A stretch of 33,337 bases of DNA, taken from assembly GCA_900772705.1 (NCBI GenBank), contig CAAGRQ010000210.1, positions 1 to 33,337 on the forward strand. The letters run 5' to 3'. Position 1 is the first letter of the stretch. Every line of letters begins with the position of its first letter. A program made the position numbers and the translations under genes. Origin of the DNA: Clostridia bacterium. Lineage in GTDB: Bacteria > Bacillota > Clostridia > Oscillospirales > Acutalibacteraceae. Shown here one piece after another: positions 1 through 7,331 of this stretch. Under the pieces are notes generated by a model, which worked only from the letters and a program-made list of their open reading frames with translations, had not been told where the DNA came from and did no database searches.

Positions 1-93
1 AAAAAATCATTTGATTTTTTGGAAAGAGGAAAAACATATGCAATATAGTTACAAAACTTTGTTTTGTTCTATATGAAATATGTTTTGACGAGG
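1..93. repeat. 93-base direct terminal repeat, left copy
   Basis: Bases 1-93 are identical to 33245-33337, so the first and last 93 bases of the window are the same sequence in the same orientation. The repeat opens with an inverted repeat (AAAAAATCA-TT-TGATTTTTT) and then has a ribosome-binding-like GGAAAGAGGA. It is either a dispersed repeat at which an assembly stopped on both sides, or the overlap of a circular assembly. The housekeeping genes in between make a true 33 kb circular replicon unlikely. Confidence 0.95.
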
Positions 94-183
94 TACATCA
101 AAGTTCGCAAGAAAACGAAATTCAGAACCTTTCTCAACAGTCTTTGGCTTGTCAATAAAGGCTTTGTATCACGCCGAATTTAA
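49..183. pseudogene. Possible gene remnant next to the terminal repeat
   Basis: On the minus strand, bases 168-49 form a 39-codon open frame that ends in TAA and is preceded in frame by TGA. It contains no Met and no usable start codon, so it can only be a C-terminal fragment; its last residues read PRQNIFHIEQNKVL. On the plus strand, an ATG at 73 opens a 36-codon basic peptide ending at 183. I cannot tell which strand, if either, was once a gene. The left part lies inside the 93-base repeat, so a decayed mobile-element end is a reasonable guess. No family is recognised. Confidence 0.3.
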
Positions 184-199
184 TATTTCATAATACTGC

Positions 200-240
200 A
201 AAAGCACGACTCGGAAAATCCCAAGCCGTGCTTTTTCTTT
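200..240. terminator. Hairpin terminator beside the efflux gene
   Basis: The stem AAAAGCACG/CGTGCTTTT is extended inward by CT/AG and GG/CC pairs around an AAAATC loop. It is followed on the plus strand by TTTTTCTTTTT and on the minus strand by a shorter T run. It sits just past the stop of the minus-strand efflux gene and may work in both directions. Confidence 0.75.
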
Positions 241-247
241 TTATGCT

Positions 248-1396
248 CTATATATATGAATGCTCGATTTTTATCACTGCAACGAGTTTTTTGTCCCTTT
301 GGGCAAAGAGCGAGACGAGGTCGGCGTTTATTTTCGCCTTGTCCTCCTTGTCGAACGGAATGATTAAATCAAAAATAAGATTTGTGTGCGTTTCGCCTTT
401 TACCACTCTGAAATCGTGAAAGGTGAATTCGCTGTTGTAGGAGTGAATGATCTCCTCGGCAAGCGCTCTGTATTTGTTTACCTCATCATCGTTTATCTCT
501 ATCGGGTCAGTGTGCAACGAAATCATAATATTGTATTTATCTGCGATGGTCTGCTCGACATTGTCTATCACATCGTGGACGGTTACTATGTTTGTATCGG
601 CAGGAACTTCGGCGTGGGCGGAGGCTATTATTCTGCCCGGGCCGTAATCGTGTACGATTAAATCGTGAACGCCGATTATGATGTCGGGTTTTGTAATCTC
701 GTTTTCTATTTCGTCAACGAGTTCTTTTTTCGGCGGTCTGCCGAGAAGTCTGCCCACTATATCTTTTGCGATGTCTATGCCCGAGAGCAAAATTATTACC
801 GATACCGCCAGACCGATTGCGCCGTCGAACCATTTAATTCCCCAAATGTGTGTAACGCTGAGCGCAATTATTGTCGCAAGGGTTGCAAGGCAGTCGTTCA
901 GGCTGTCCTGCTTTACCGTTTTCAGATTTATGTTGTCGCTGATTTTGTACAGTTTGTTGTTAAAATATGCCATCCACAGTTTGACCAAAATCGAAGTGCC
1001 CAAAACTATAATGTATACTATGCTGAAGTCGAGTGTTTCGGGGTGTATGATTTTTTCTATCGAACTTTTTGCGAGTTCAAACCCCATAACCAGAATAAGT
1101 CCCGATACTGCAAGAGCGGATATATATTCCAGTCTGCCGTGGCCGAACGGGTGCTCCTTGTCTACGGGCTTGCTTGCGAGTTTTGTGCCTGCTATCGTTA
1201 CGGAATTCGACGCCATATCGGATAAATTGTTCAATGCGTCGGCGGTGACGGAAATCGAGCCCGAAAGATTGCCCACGATAAATTTGAATACGGACAAAAC
1301 AAGATTGCATATTATTCCGACTATGCCGCTCATAATACCGTAGTTTTCACGCTTTGCGCCTTTTTTGTTTATTATGCTTATTAAAAGCCTTGTCAT
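248..1396 (-). CDS. Cation diffusion facilitator (CDF) metal efflux protein, probably Mn(II)-type
   Basis: This is an inner-membrane metal/proton antiporter of the CDF family, 382 residues long. The N-terminal part has about six membrane helices (roughly residues 17-210). The transport site reads N56-x3-D60 in TM2 (TADALNNLSDMAS) and D166-x3-D170 in TM5 (QDSLNDCLA). As I recall, this N-D-D-D quartet is typical of manganese exporters such as streptococcal MntE, whereas zinc exporters carry His. Cytoplasmic ferredoxin-like domains follow from about residue 210. The protein is longer than the usual 290-300 residues because a second such domain (about 290-382) is present. GAGGGG lies just upstream of the ATG. 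The gene is divergent from the acyl-CoA synthetase-like gene and has its own promoter. Metal specificity is inferred from the quartet only. Confidence 0.9.
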   Translation of the reverse strand: MTRLLISIINKKGAKRENYGIMSGIVGIICNLVLSVFKFIVGNLSGSISVTADALNNLSDMASNSVTIAGTKLASKPVDKEHPFGHGRLEYISALAVSGLILVMGFELAKSSIEKIIHPETLDFSIVYIIVLGTSILVKLWMAYFNNKLYKISDNINLKTVKQDSLNDCLATLATIIALSVTHIWGIKWFDGAIGLAVSVIILLSGIDIAKDIVGRLLGRPPKKELVDEIENEITKPDIIIGVHDLIVHDYGPGRIIASAHAEVPADTNIVTVHDVIDNVEQTIADKYNIMISLHTDPIEINDDEVNKYRALAEEIIHSYNSEFTFHDFRVVKGETHTNLIFDLIIPFDKEDKAKINADLVSLFAQRDKKLVAVIKIEHSYI

Positions 1397-1460
1397 AATG
1401 CTTCCCCTCGGTTAAATATTTTTATATTATATGCCGTAATTCAATTATCGTTATATTTTA

Positions 1461-1489
1461 ATTATATCAATTATCGCTTTTGCTTTCAA
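1461..1489 (-). promoter_or_regulatory. Promoter of the CDF efflux gene
   Basis: On the minus strand TTGAAA (1489-1484) and TATAAT (1466-1461) are separated by 17 bases, about 65 bases upstream of the start codon. Confidence 0.7.
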
Positions 1490-1548
1490 GAGAAATAACA
1501 AATACCGTCTTTCTCTTTGTAAATAAATAATAAATATTATCAAAAAAA

Positions 1549-1578
1549 TTGGAAATCTAAAATACAATATAGTATAAT
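1549..1578 (+). promoter_or_regulatory. Promoter of the acyl-CoA synthetase-like gene
   Basis: TTGGAA (1549-1554) and TATAAT (1573-1578) are 18 bases apart. A strong ribosome binding site, AAAGGAGAA, follows at 1602-1610, seven bases before the ATG. Confidence 0.7.
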
Positions 1579-1615
1579 AATCGAAATGATGTGTTATATG
1601 TAAAGGAGAACTGTT

Positions 1616-3352
1616 ATGGCACAAACACCAAACGCTCCGTGGCTAAAGTATTTTGGCGATATTCCGGAGCATCTTGAATATCCTCAAGGCTCAATGTATG
1701 AGGCAATCAAAGATAATGTAATAAAGTTAAAAAAGATGAACAGCGTTGCCTATGAGTTTCAGGGCAAAAAGACAACCTATAAGACATTTTTCAATAAGAT
1801 TGAAACTATCGGTAAGGCATATAGAGCTATGGGTATCGAAGTCGGCGACTGCGTAACCGTTTGTATGCCGAACACTCCGCAGGGTGTAGATTCCTTTTAT
1901 GCGCTTAATCGTATCGGTGCAATACCGGCTATGATTCATCCGCTTTCGGCAGAGGGCGAGATTGCATTTTATATCAATATGACAAATTCAAAGGCTGTTT
2001 TGGTAGTGGATTTGTTCTACGAAAAGGTGCTTGAGGCGTTAAAGAGAGTGAATCACCCTGTTAAGGTTATCGTTGCTCATATAAAGGACGAACTTCCGTT
2101 TCCGCTTAATATGCTTTATCCGCTCACCGTTAAGAATAAGCCGGCTCCGCTTCCAAAGGATAATGAGAATGTTATTGACTGGGGCGACTTTATCTCGGCA
2201 GGCAAAAAAGCACCGGCTCTTACCAACGCTATGCCAAAAAAGGACGACACCGCAGTTATTCTTTTCTCAGGCGGCACAACCGGTACTTCTAAGGGTATCG
2301 AACTTACAAACCTTAATATGAACGCACTCGGTGCTCAGGTTGCCGCAAATGCAGGTTTCAGTATGGAGGGAATGCGTATGTTCTCCGTAATGCCTTTGTT
2401 CCACGGCTTCGGCTTGGGCGTAGGTATACATACTGCACTTCAGGCAGGCGCAACCTGTATCGTAATTCCGCAGTTCACCATTAAGACTTACGCAAGAGAT
2501 GTAAAGAAGTATAAACCCAATGTTATCGTAGGCGTGCCTACTCTTTATGAGGCACTGCTCAGAAGTGAAGGCTTTGATTTTGATTTGTCGTTTTTGCGTG
2601 GTATGTTCTGCGGCGGTGACTCTCTTTCGGTTGAACTCAAGAAGAAAGTTGATACATTCCTCAAGGAGCATAACGCAACCATTCAGGTGCGTGAGGGTTA
2701 CGGCACTACCGAATGTGTAACAGCGTCTTGCCTTACTCCTTTTGATACTTACCGTCCGGGAAGTATAGGAATTCCGCTTTCCGATACCTACTATTCAATC
2801 GTAAATCCGCATAACGATACCGAACTTCCGTACGGCGAAGAGGGAGAAATTTGTATCTGCGGTCCGACCGTAATGAAAGGTTATCTCAATAACGCAGAAG
2901 AAACCGCCTCTACCCTCAGACGCCACGCCGACGGTAATTTGTGGCTTCATACAGGCGACCTCGGCACTATGGATGAGGACGGATTCGTTTATTATAAACA
3001 GAGAATGAAGAGGCTTATTATCGTTTCGGGTATTAATGTTTATCCGTCTCAGGTAGAGAACGCCATCGACGCTCACCCCGATGTTCTTTTGTCCTGTGCC
3101 ATCGGCGTTCCCGACCCGTACAAGATGCATGTAGTAAAGGCGTTTGTCGTTCTTCGTCAGGGGGTTGAGCCGAGCGATAAGATTAAAGAGGAAATTATTG
3201 AGTATTGCAGAAAAAATATTTCCCGTTACGGCGTTCCTAAAGAAATTGAGTTCCGTGACTCTCTTCCGAAAACTCTCGTAGGTAAGGTTGCTTATCGTCA
3301 GCTTGAGGAAGAGGAAGCCGCAAAACTTAAAAATAAAGAACAGTCAAAATAA
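1616..3352 (+). CDS. AMP-forming acyl-CoA synthetase / ligase (ANL superfamily)
   Basis: This protein activates a carboxylic acid, probably a fatty acid, as acyl-AMP and transfers it to CoA. It has 578 residues with the full ANL motif set: phosphate-binding loop FSGGTTGTSKG (about 217-227), YGTTE (362-366), HTGDLG (445-450), the hinge region with SGINVYPSQVE (471-481), and the C-terminal LPKTLVGKVAYRQL with the likely catalytic Lys557. There is no signal peptide, so it should be cytoplasmic. It is monocistronic, with its own promoter and a terminator at 3374. The substrate cannot be read from the sequence. Long-chain fatty acid is the usual annotation, but medium-chain or aromatic acids are possible. 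Confidence 0.9.
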   Translation: MAQTPNAPWLKYFGDIPEHLEYPQGSMYEAIKDNVIKLKKMNSVAYEFQGKKTTYKTFFNKIETIGKAYRAMGIEVGDCVTVCMPNTPQGVDSFYALNRIGAIPAMIHPLSAEGEIAFYINMTNSKAVLVVDLFYEKVLEALKRVNHPVKVIVAHIKDELPFPLNMLYPLTVKNKPAPLPKDNENVIDWGDFISAGKKAPALTNAMPKKDDTAVILFSGGTTGTSKGIELTNLNMNALGAQVAANAGFSMEGMRMFSVMPLFHGFGLGVGIHTALQAGATCIVIPQFTIKTYARDVKKYKPNVIVGVPTLYEALLRSEGFDFDLSFLRGMFCGGDSLSVELKKKVDTFLKEHNATIQVREGYGTTECVTASCLTPFDTYRPGSIGIPLSDTYYSIVNPHNDTELPYGEEGEICICGPTVMKGYLNNAEETASTLRRHADGNLWLHTGDLGTMDEDGFVYYKQRMKRLIIVSGINVYPSQVENAIDAHPDVLLSCAIGVPDPYKMHVVKAFVVLRQGVEPSDKIKEEIIEYCRKNISRYGVPKEIEFRDSLPKTLVGKVAYRQLEEEEAAKLKNKEQSK

Positions 3353-3373
3353 ATACATAGAAAAGTATAAAAT

Positions 3374-3413
3374 AAAGACACATTGAATTTGAAAACTCAA
3401 TGTGTCTTTTTTT
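3374..3413. terminator. Bidirectional terminator
   Basis: AAAGACACATTGA pairs with TCAATGTGTCTTT around a 10-base loop and is followed by a run of T. It lies between the convergent ligase and FTR-like genes. The minus-strand tail (CTTTATTTTAT) is also T-rich. Confidence 0.9.
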
Positions 3414-3430
3414 GTTATTGATTATTTTGC

Positions 3431-3631
3431 TTATTTTTCTTTGTAATACAGTTTGCAGTGGCAGTAGCCCTCGTAGTCGGGGTCGGCTATCTGTGCCTGA
3501 AATTCCTTGCACATACAGCGATACTCTTCCTTGTCCTCGAGACGGCACGGACAGTATCCGCCTCGCCTTTGGAGACCTTTCATAATAGCGTCAACCACTT
3601 TTTCGTTGCTGTTAAGCCTGATTTTTGCCAT
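3431..3631 (-). CDS. Small ferredoxin-thioredoxin reductase catalytic-domain-like protein
   Basis: The 66-residue cytoplasmic protein is packed with paired cysteines: CPC at 27-29, CMC at 39-41 and CHC at 57-59. CPC...CPC...CHC is the signature of the ferredoxin-thioredoxin reductase catalytic (beta) subunit, which holds a 4Fe-4S cluster next to a redox-active disulfide. This copy keeps the first and last motifs, has CMC in the middle, and is much shorter than plant or cyanobacterial subunits (about 100-110 residues). The spacing CPC-x9-CMC-x15-CHC also differs from the classical x16/x8 pattern. AAGGAAG precedes the ATG. It lies 51 bases downstream of the TM2 gene and may be co-transcribed with it. 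A thiol-redox role is likely; the partner is unknown. Confidence 0.75.
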   Translation of the reverse strand: MAKIRLNSNEKVVDAIMKGLQRRGGYCPCRLEDKEEYRCMCKEFQAQIADPDYEGYCHCKLYYKEK

Positions 3632-3656
3632 AATAATCTTCCTTAAATTTAATCGG

Positions 3657-3673
3657 CTCCCTTGTTAAGGTAG
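3657..3673. repeat. Possible decayed fragment of the hairpin-rich repeat family
   Basis: CTCCCTTGTTAAGGTAG has the same layout (CTCCCTT-nnn-AAGG..AG) as the end hairpins of the elements at 7117 and 14810, but the stem is imperfect and no second half is visible. It lies in the 51-base gap between two minus-strand genes. Confidence 0.3.
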
Positions 3674-3682
3674 GCACAATAA

Positions 3683-4363
3683 TTACTCTGCTTTTTTCTG
3701 TTCTCTTGCGATTTCCTCTGCGAGAGTCATAATTTTATAGCCGTTTGCGTCGGCTTCCTCCTTATCGGTGAGAAGCTGTACGGTTTCGACAAGAACCCAA
3801 ATCTCACACGCAACAAGGCCTAAACCGAACAAAAGCGAGCCGAGAACGCTGAGCAGAATTTGCGCTACGCCCTTGCCGTTGTTTCCGAGGTAGAAGTTGT
3901 GAATTCCGAAAGTGCCCAGTGCGACAGCCAAAATAACCGCAACATATTTTTTCTTCGGTTTATAATCCTCGGGGTAATCCGTGCTTGCAACAGGTGCCTG
4001 AGTAGTCGGAACATAGTACGGTGCCTGTTGTGTATATTGTGCGTCGCTTTGCTGAAAGTATGCAGCGTTGTCATACGGATTGTAGTATGCGCTTTGCTGT
4101 GATTCGTTTTGCTCCGGTGATTGATATATGGGTTGTTCCGGTTCCGAATCGCTCGTTGTTTGTGCCGTCTCGGTAACAGGCGTTTCCTCTGTCGGAGCAG
4201 GAATTTCCTCGCTTTCCGGTTGAGGCTCTGTCAATACTTCGGCGTTTTGTGTGTTTTCTTCGTTTATTTCTTCGACAGGTTTTGCGTCTTGTACCTCGTT
4301 GTTTTGAGTGCAGGTGCAAACCTCGCCTTCTTTGAGTTCTTTTCCGCAATTAGGACAAGTCAT
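3683..4363 (-). CDS. Zinc-ribbon plus TM2-domain membrane protein
   Basis: The 226-residue protein starts with a zinc-ribbon-like knuckle (CPNC at 3-6, CTC at 16-18). A long disordered linker rich in Glu, Pro, Thr, Gln and Tyr follows (about 20-135). It ends in a TM2 domain (about 138-200), with two hydrophobic helices flanking the conserved FGIHNFYLGNNGKG stretch and a downstream Trp. TM2 proteins of this layout are common in Firmicutes, but their function is not established; sensing or envelope roles have been suggested. AAAGGGGA precedes the ATG and a good promoter lies upstream. The gene is divergent from the uronate operon. The family call is solid; no specific job can be assigned. Confidence 0.85.
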   Translation of the reverse strand: MTCPNCGKELKEGEVCTCTQNNEVQDAKPVEEINEENTQNAEVLTEPQPESEEIPAPTEETPVTETAQTTSDSEPEQPIYQSPEQNESQQSAYYNPYDNAAYFQQSDAQYTQQAPYYVPTTQAPVASTDYPEDYKPKKKYVAVILAVALGTFGIHNFYLGNNGKGVAQILLSVLGSLLFGLGLVACEIWVLVETVQLLTDKEEADANGYKIMTLAEEIAREQKKAE

Positions 4364-4394
4364 AATGTTATCCCCTTTCTTATGTTATATTTTT

Positions 4395-4423
4395 ATTTTA
4401 CATCATGGGAAAAATAATGTCAA
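4395..4423 (-). promoter_or_regulatory. Promoter of the TM2/FTR-like genes
   Basis: On the minus strand TTGACA (4423-4418) and TAAAAT (4400-4395) are 17 bases apart, about 30 bases ahead of the TM2 start codon. Confidence 0.75.
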
Positions 4424-4489
4424 TTATCATAAATTTAATAAATCTTAATATTTGTGTGAATAAATCCGCTTTATTTTTTATGTTTTGTG

Positions 4490-4544
4490 TTGAAATAGGG
4501 TATTATAAGGTATATAATAATTTTTAATAAAAGCTGATTTCAGC
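4490..4544 (+). promoter_or_regulatory. Promoter and candidate operator of the uronate operon
   Basis: TTGAAA (4490-4495) and TATAAT (4513-4518) have a 17-base spacer. The inverted repeat GCTGA-TT-TCAGC (4533-4544) lies about 8 bases past the expected start of transcription, where a repressor could block elongation. The promoter is well supported; the operator role is a guess. GGGGGAA at 4554-4560 is the ribosome binding site of uxaC. Confidence 0.7.
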
Positions 4545-4562
4545 CGATAAATTGGGGGAAAT

Positions 4563-5963
4563 ATGAATAATTTTATGGACGGGGATTTCCTTTTGGACAC
4601 CGACAGTGCAAGGCATTTGTTCCACGATTTTGCCGAGGATATGCCTATTTGCGACTATCACTGTCACCTCAGCCCAAAGGAGATTTATGAAAACAAACAG
4701 CCGGAGAACATATCTCGGCTTTGGCTTTCGGGCGACCACTATAAGTGGAGAGCCATGCGAAGTGCAGGAGCAGAAGAAAAATACTGCACGGGCGACGCAA
4801 GCGACGAGGAGAAGTTTTTGAAATTCGGCGAAACTCTCCAGTATTGCATAGGCAATCCGCTGTATCATTGGGCACACATCGAACTGCAAAGATACTTCGG
4901 CATAGACACTCCGCTCAATGCAAGGACGGCTAAAGATATTTACGACAGGGCAAACGAGGCAATCAAAAACGGCGATTTCAGACCGCAGAGCCTTATTAAA
5001 CGCAGTAATGTAAAGGTTGTTTGCACAACGGACGATCCTGTTGACAGCCTTGAATATCATAAAAAATTAAAGCAGGTTTCGGATTTTGACTGCAAGGTTC
5101 TTCCGAGTTTCAGACCCGACAAGGCGTTGAATATTCAACTTGACGGTTTTGCGGATTATATTAAGACTCTTGGCGAGGCTGCCGATGTTGAGATTAATTC
5201 CTACAAAGATGTTATCGCAGCACTTCTTAAAAGGTGCGATTATTTTAATGAGATTGGTTGTAAGGTTTCCGACCAGGCGTTTGAGTATGTTCCGTTTACC
5301 GTTTCGAGCGATGACGAAATTGACGCTGTGTTCAAAAAGGCGATGAACGGCGAGAGCATTTCGGAGTCGGAGGGCGACGGCTATCGCACGGCGGTGCTTT
5401 TGGCTCTCGGGGCAAAATATCACGAACTCGGCTGGGCAATGGAAATTCATATCGGCGCAATTCGTAACAACTCCACTCGTATGTTTAAGGCAATCGGAGC
5501 GGATACAGGCTTTGACAGCGTGGGCGACAGCGAGATTGCAAAGAAACTTTCACGCTTTCTTGACGCTCTTGATGTGAAAAACGAACTGCCAAAAACGATA
5601 TTGTTTAACCTTAACGATAAGGACAACACCGTGCTTGCCACTATGCTCGGTAATTTCCAGTCGAGCGAGGCTCAGGGCAAAATTCAGTTCGGCCCTGCGT
5701 GGTGGTTCCTTGATACAATGGACGGTATGACATCGCAGATGAAATCGCTTGCAAATCTCGGTGTTTTCGGAAAATTTGTCGGAATGGAGACGGACTCACG
5801 CTCGTTTACTTCCTACGGCAGACACGAATATTTCAGAAGAATTATGTGTCGCCTTATCGGCAGATGGGTTGAGGACGGCTGGTATGCCGACGATGACGAG
5901 GTGCTCGAGGAGATAGTAAAGGGCATTTCATATAATAACGCAATTAAATATTTCGGTTTTTAA
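4563..5963 (+). CDS. uxaC: Uronate (glucuronate/galacturonate) isomerase
   Basis: UxaC converts D-glucuronate to D-fructuronate and D-galacturonate to D-tagaturonate, the first cytoplasmic step of uronate breakdown. The 466-residue length is normal. It shows the amidohydrolase-type metal site DYHCHLSP (His33, His35) and the family blocks MEIHIGAIRNNS (293-304), FGPAWWFLD (about 376-384) and METDSRSF (408-415). The start at MNNFMDGDFLL matches the usual N-terminus of the family, so the first Met is preferred over Met5. It is the first gene of the operon, 29 bases ahead of kdgK. The fructuronate and tagaturonate reductases and the dehydratases needed to reach KDG are absent from the window. Confidence 0.96.
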   Translation: MNNFMDGDFLLDTDSARHLFHDFAEDMPICDYHCHLSPKEIYENKQPENISRLWLSGDHYKWRAMRSAGAEEKYCTGDASDEEKFLKFGETLQYCIGNPLYHWAHIELQRYFGIDTPLNARTAKDIYDRANEAIKNGDFRPQSLIKRSNVKVVCTTDDPVDSLEYHKKLKQVSDFDCKVLPSFRPDKALNIQLDGFADYIKTLGEAADVEINSYKDVIAALLKRCDYFNEIGCKVSDQAFEYVPFTVSSDDEIDAVFKKAMNGESISESEGDGYRTAVLLALGAKYHELGWAMEIHIGAIRNNSTRMFKAIGADTGFDSVGDSEIAKKLSRFLDALDVKNELPKTILFNLNDKDNTVLATMLGNFQSSEAQGKIQFGPAWWFLDTMDGMTSQMKSLANLGVFGKFVGMETDSRSFTSYGRHEYFRRIMCRLIGRWVEDGWYADDDEVLEEIVKGISYNNAIKYFGF

Positions 5964-5992
5964 TTTAACAGAGTTGTTTTGGAGGAAAATAT

Positions 5993-7090
5993 ATGAATTT
6001 GAATTTGAGACCTAAAGAGGAATGTATGTTTGACGAGATTTCTCTCGGTGAAATTATGCTCAGACTTGACCCGGGTGAGGGCAGAATTAAGACAGCCCGT
6101 TCGTTCAGAGCCTGGGAGGGCGGCGGCGAATATAATGTTGCCAGAGGACTTCGCAGATGTTTCGGTATGAAAACGAGCGTTGTTACCGCCTTTGCCGAAA
6201 ATGAAATCGGTTACCTTATGGAGGATTTGATTCTTCAGGGCGGAGTTGATACTTCGCTTATTAAGTGGATGCCGTTTGACGGTATCGGCAGAACGGTAAG
6301 AAACGGTATCAATTTTACCGAAAGAGGCTTTGGCATTCGTGGTGCGGTAGGTGCCTCCGACAGAGGAAATACAGCCGCATCTCAGCTCAAAGCCGGTGAT
6401 ATTGATTGGGATTATATCTTTGGCACTCTCGGCGTAAGATGGCTTCACACGGGCGGAATTTATGCGGCACTCAGCGAATCCGCCGCAGAGGTTGTTATCG
6501 AGGCTGTTAAAAAGGCAAAGCAGTACGGCACGGTTGTTTCGTATGACCTTAATTACCGTCCTTCTCTTTGGAAGGGTATCGGCGGACAAGCCAAGGCTCA
6601 AGAGGTCAATAAGGAAATCGCAAAGTATGTTGATGTTATGATAGGAAACGAGGAGGACTTTACCGCTTCTCTCGGCTTTGAGGTTGAGGGCAACGATGCC
6701 GACCTCAAGGAACTTAATATGGACGGTTACTATAAGATGATAGAAACCGTAACAAAGGCTTATCCTAATTTTAAGGTTATCGCAACAACGCTTCGTACCG
6801 TTAAAACCGCTACGGTAAACGATTGGAAAGCGATTTGCTGGTCTGACGGAAAGATTTATAATTCTCTCGAATATCCCGGACTTGAAATTCTTGACAGAGT
6901 AGGCGGCGGCGACAGTTTCGCTTCGGGTCTTATTTACGGTCTTATGACCTTTGAGGACGCACAAAAGGCTGTTAATTACGGCGTTGTTCACGGCGCACTT
7001 GCCATGACCACACCGGGCGATACCTCTATGGCTTCGCTTAAAGAGGTGGAGGCAAAGGTACACGGCGCAGGCGCAAGAGTACAAAGATAA
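5993..7090 (+). CDS. kdgK: 2-dehydro-3-deoxygluconokinase (PfkB family)
   Basis: This kinase phosphorylates 2-keto-3-deoxygluconate (KDG) to KDPG with ATP. It has 365 residues. PfkB features are visible: the sugar-binding region WEGGGEYNVARGL (41-53), DLNYRPSLW (185-193, typical of KDG kinases), and the anion-hole/catalytic signature DRVGGGDSFASG (301-312) with catalytic-base candidate Asp307. GGAGGAAAATAT precedes the ATG. An internal ATG at residue 12 (MFDEISLGEIMLR) is where many homologues begin, but it has no comparable ribosome binding site. It is followed by a repeat element and then eda, the next enzyme. Position between uxaC and eda supports KDG over other sugars. Confidence 0.92.
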   Translation: MNLNLRPKEECMFDEISLGEIMLRLDPGEGRIKTARSFRAWEGGGEYNVARGLRRCFGMKTSVVTAFAENEIGYLMEDLILQGGVDTSLIKWMPFDGIGRTVRNGINFTERGFGIRGAVGASDRGNTAASQLKAGDIDWDYIFGTLGVRWLHTGGIYAALSESAAEVVIEAVKKAKQYGTVVSYDLNYRPSLWKGIGGQAKAQEVNKEIAKYVDVMIGNEEDFTASLGFEVEGNDADLKELNMDGYYKMIETVTKAYPNFKVIATTLRTVKTATVNDWKAICWSDGKIYNSLEYPGLEILDRVGGGDSFASGLIYGLMTFEDAQKAVNYGVVHGALAMTTPGDTSMASLKEVEAKVHGAGARVQR

Positions 7091-7116
7091 AGTACTTTAT
7101 CAAGAAAAACTCTCAC

Positions 7117-7306
7117 GCCTCCCTTGCTAAGGGAGGGGGACCACGAAGTGGTGGAGGGATAGTCGCAAATTCACAGAATGCCTATCTGTAATCAGATGAA
7201 AAAGCACAGAATAGGCATTTACACAAATCCCTCAGTCAGCTACGCTGACAGCTCCCTTGAAAAGGGAGCCTATGAGATGCTGACATCTCCCCTTGATAAG
7301 GGGAGC
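7117..7306. repeat. Hairpin-rich intergenic repeat element, copy A
   Basis: The element is built from nested hairpins. An end hairpin CCTCCCTT-gct-AAGGGAGG (7118-7136) is followed by ACCAC-gaa-GTGGT (7140-7152) and GGAGGGAT (7153-7160). The centre is AATGCCTATCTGT pairing with ACAGAATAGGCATT (7177-7219). The right half mirrors the left: ATCCCTC (7227), GTCAGC-tac-GCTGAC (7235-7249) and GCTCCCTT-gaa-AAGGGAGC (7251-7269). A second right-type end hairpin, CTCCCCTT-gat-AAGGGGAG (7287-7305), follows, as if part of another copy were fused on. It carries no gene and lies inside the uronate operon between kdgK and eda. A related copy is at 14810-14949. A MITE-like or REP-like element is the best description. 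Confidence 0.85.
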
Positions 7307-7331
7307 GATAAGATTTTTAAGGAGAATAATT

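Noticed and set aside
5960..7084. Long minus-strand open frame (374 codons) opposite kdgK
   Set aside because: It is the antisense shadow of a gene with full kinase motifs; no ribosome binding site or family motif on this strand.
7117..7306. Repeat element considered as a CRISPR array
   Set aside because: There are mirror-image hairpins rather than equal direct repeats with unique spacers, and no cas gene is nearby.
7293..7331. Upstream extension of eda to 7293
   Set aside because: It would start inside the repeat element; the ATG at 7332 has AAGGAG and matches the family N-terminus.
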